Shown here: piece after piece, positions 60,953 through 61,518 of the stretch
Layout of the letters: each line of letters begins with the position of its first letter
How positions within the stretch are numbered: position 1 is the first letter of the stretch
NCBI GenBank assembly: GCA_026988395.1
Contig: JALSLI010000054.1
Location: 1 to 61,518 of the forward strand
Source of the DNA: Flavobacteriaceae bacterium
GTDB lineage: Bacteria; Bacteroidota; Bacteroidia; Flavobacteriales; Flavobacteriaceae
DNA length: 61,518 nt
Direction: 5' to 3'
Made by a program: the position numbers and the translations under genes
The notes under the pieces: model-generated
Databases searched by the model: none
What the model was told of the DNA's origin: nothing
Seen by the model: only the letters and a program-made list of their open reading frames with translations

Positions 60953-61518
60953 TGACTAGCAAATTATATACATTTGAAGAAGTCGTAGCTATGATAAAAC
61001 AAGGAATGATTCTATCTCTTGCTGCAGATGAAAGATTACTAAAAAAATTACCTCTAGGTAATTGGATTGCCGGAACAATACCCTATTTTATGGATGAAGA
61101 TTCTTGTAAATTTGATCAAAATAAAATTTTTGTAAATCAAATAGAATTATATAATGACGAATATAAAATAGAAATCTATGATGAAAATAGTATCGAAAAT
61201 ATTGTAAAGGATACATATAAAAATGGATATGCAATACTGATAATTCCTCCTTTTACAAAGATTCATCAAAATTATGCTATTCATACAGAATTTCTAGATG
61301 GTCTATATAATAATCCAATTGTTGGATGGGTATCAGGATCTGATTTAAACTCCAATGATGTACCAAAGGTTTTTTGTGGTAAAACAAATGAAATATTTGA
61401 AAATAAGGCTGTTGCAATTCACGTGTCCTTACCGGACAATAAATTTGCTCAAGTTAATATTGTAAATATTTTTAAACCAAATGCTAATGGAGATGAAATT
61501 AAATTTTATAATGAAACT
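60952..61518 (+). CDS. Unknown protein, truncated by the window end
   Basis: 189 codons visible, open to the last base. It starts MTSKLYTFEEVVAMIKQG and contains LPLGNWIAGTIPYFM, FVNQIELYND and a segment IHQNYAIHTEFLDGLYNN. The motif combination recalls the DUF6976-type proteins of unknown function (memory of the family, not checked). No signal peptide. It overlaps the coiled-coil gene by one base, which suggests the two products work together. Confidence 0.7.
   Translation, partial: MTSKLYTFEEVVAMIKQGMILSLAADERLLKKLPLGNWIAGTIPYFMDEDSCKFDQNKIFVNQIELYNDEYKIEIYDENSIENIVKDTYKNGYAILIIPPFTKIHQNYAIHTEFLDGLYNNPIVGWVSGSDLNSNDVPKVFCGKTNEIFENKAVAIHVSLPDNKFAQVNIVNIFKPNANGDEIKFYNET

Overview
The window is a low-GC chromosomal segment of a member of the Bacteroidota, almost certainly a flavobacterium (Flavobacteriaceae). 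Several signs agree: lipoprotein and Sec signals of flavobacterial type, type IX secretion (T9SS) C-terminal sorting domains on two secreted proteins, a DUF4295 gene after rpmB-rpmG, DUF4293 and DUF4369 proteins, BshC of bacillithiol synthesis, a Rho with a long basic N-terminal insert, a CarB without its allosteric domain, and promoters with the TAnnTTTG -7 element. No phage, insertion sequence, CRISPR array or rRNA was seen; the only tRNA is an initiator tRNA-Met.

Layout. 0-4 kb: envelope proteins (Tyr-rich lipoprotein, FadL-type porin, OmpA protein, small HhH membrane protein). 4-9.7 kb: methyltransferase-bshC-UbiA-like operon, rimO, serine hydrolase. 9.7-12.8 kb: ftsY, DUF4295-rpmG-rpmB, cinA. 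13-17 kb: secreted metalloprotease, SDR enzyme, transaldolase. 17-29 kb, mostly minus strand: DUF389, mannose-1-phosphate guanylyltransferase, SprT-like, secreted hydrolase, SDR, GH3/serine-hydrolase fusion, exonuclease, tRNA-fMet, rho. 29-38 kb: DUF4293, phosphoesterase, rpmA-rplU, a pair of M16 peptidases, EamA transporter, LuxC-like reductase, ferredoxin. 38-47 kb: a curli locus with its regulator. 47-52 kb: YbaB, oligopeptidase B, and two PLP enzymes that look like sulfonolipid (capnine) synthesis genes. 52-61.5 kb: an Omp28 remnant, DksA-like protein, AAA ATPase, 3-hydroxyanthranilate dioxygenase, protoglobin, roadblock protein, coiled-coil proteins, carB and a truncated unknown gene.

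The most interesting region is 38.3-46.8 kb. A histidine kinase and a response regulator fused to a CRP/FNR-type DNA-binding module are transcribed away from a very long curlin-repeat fibre gene. That gene is followed by a small curlin-like protein, csgE, csgF, a csgG with an extra beta-barrel domain, and a lipoprotein. There is no csgD. Both the fibre gene and the csgE-F-G operon are preceded by two FNR-type inverted repeats (TTGAT-N4-ATCAW). In both, the boxes are 22 bp apart and the proximal one is 29.5 bp from the -7 element. This gives a directly testable regulatory circuit. A weaker box at nearly the same distance from a -7 element precedes the single-domain protoglobin gene 14 kb away, which may belong to the same regulon.
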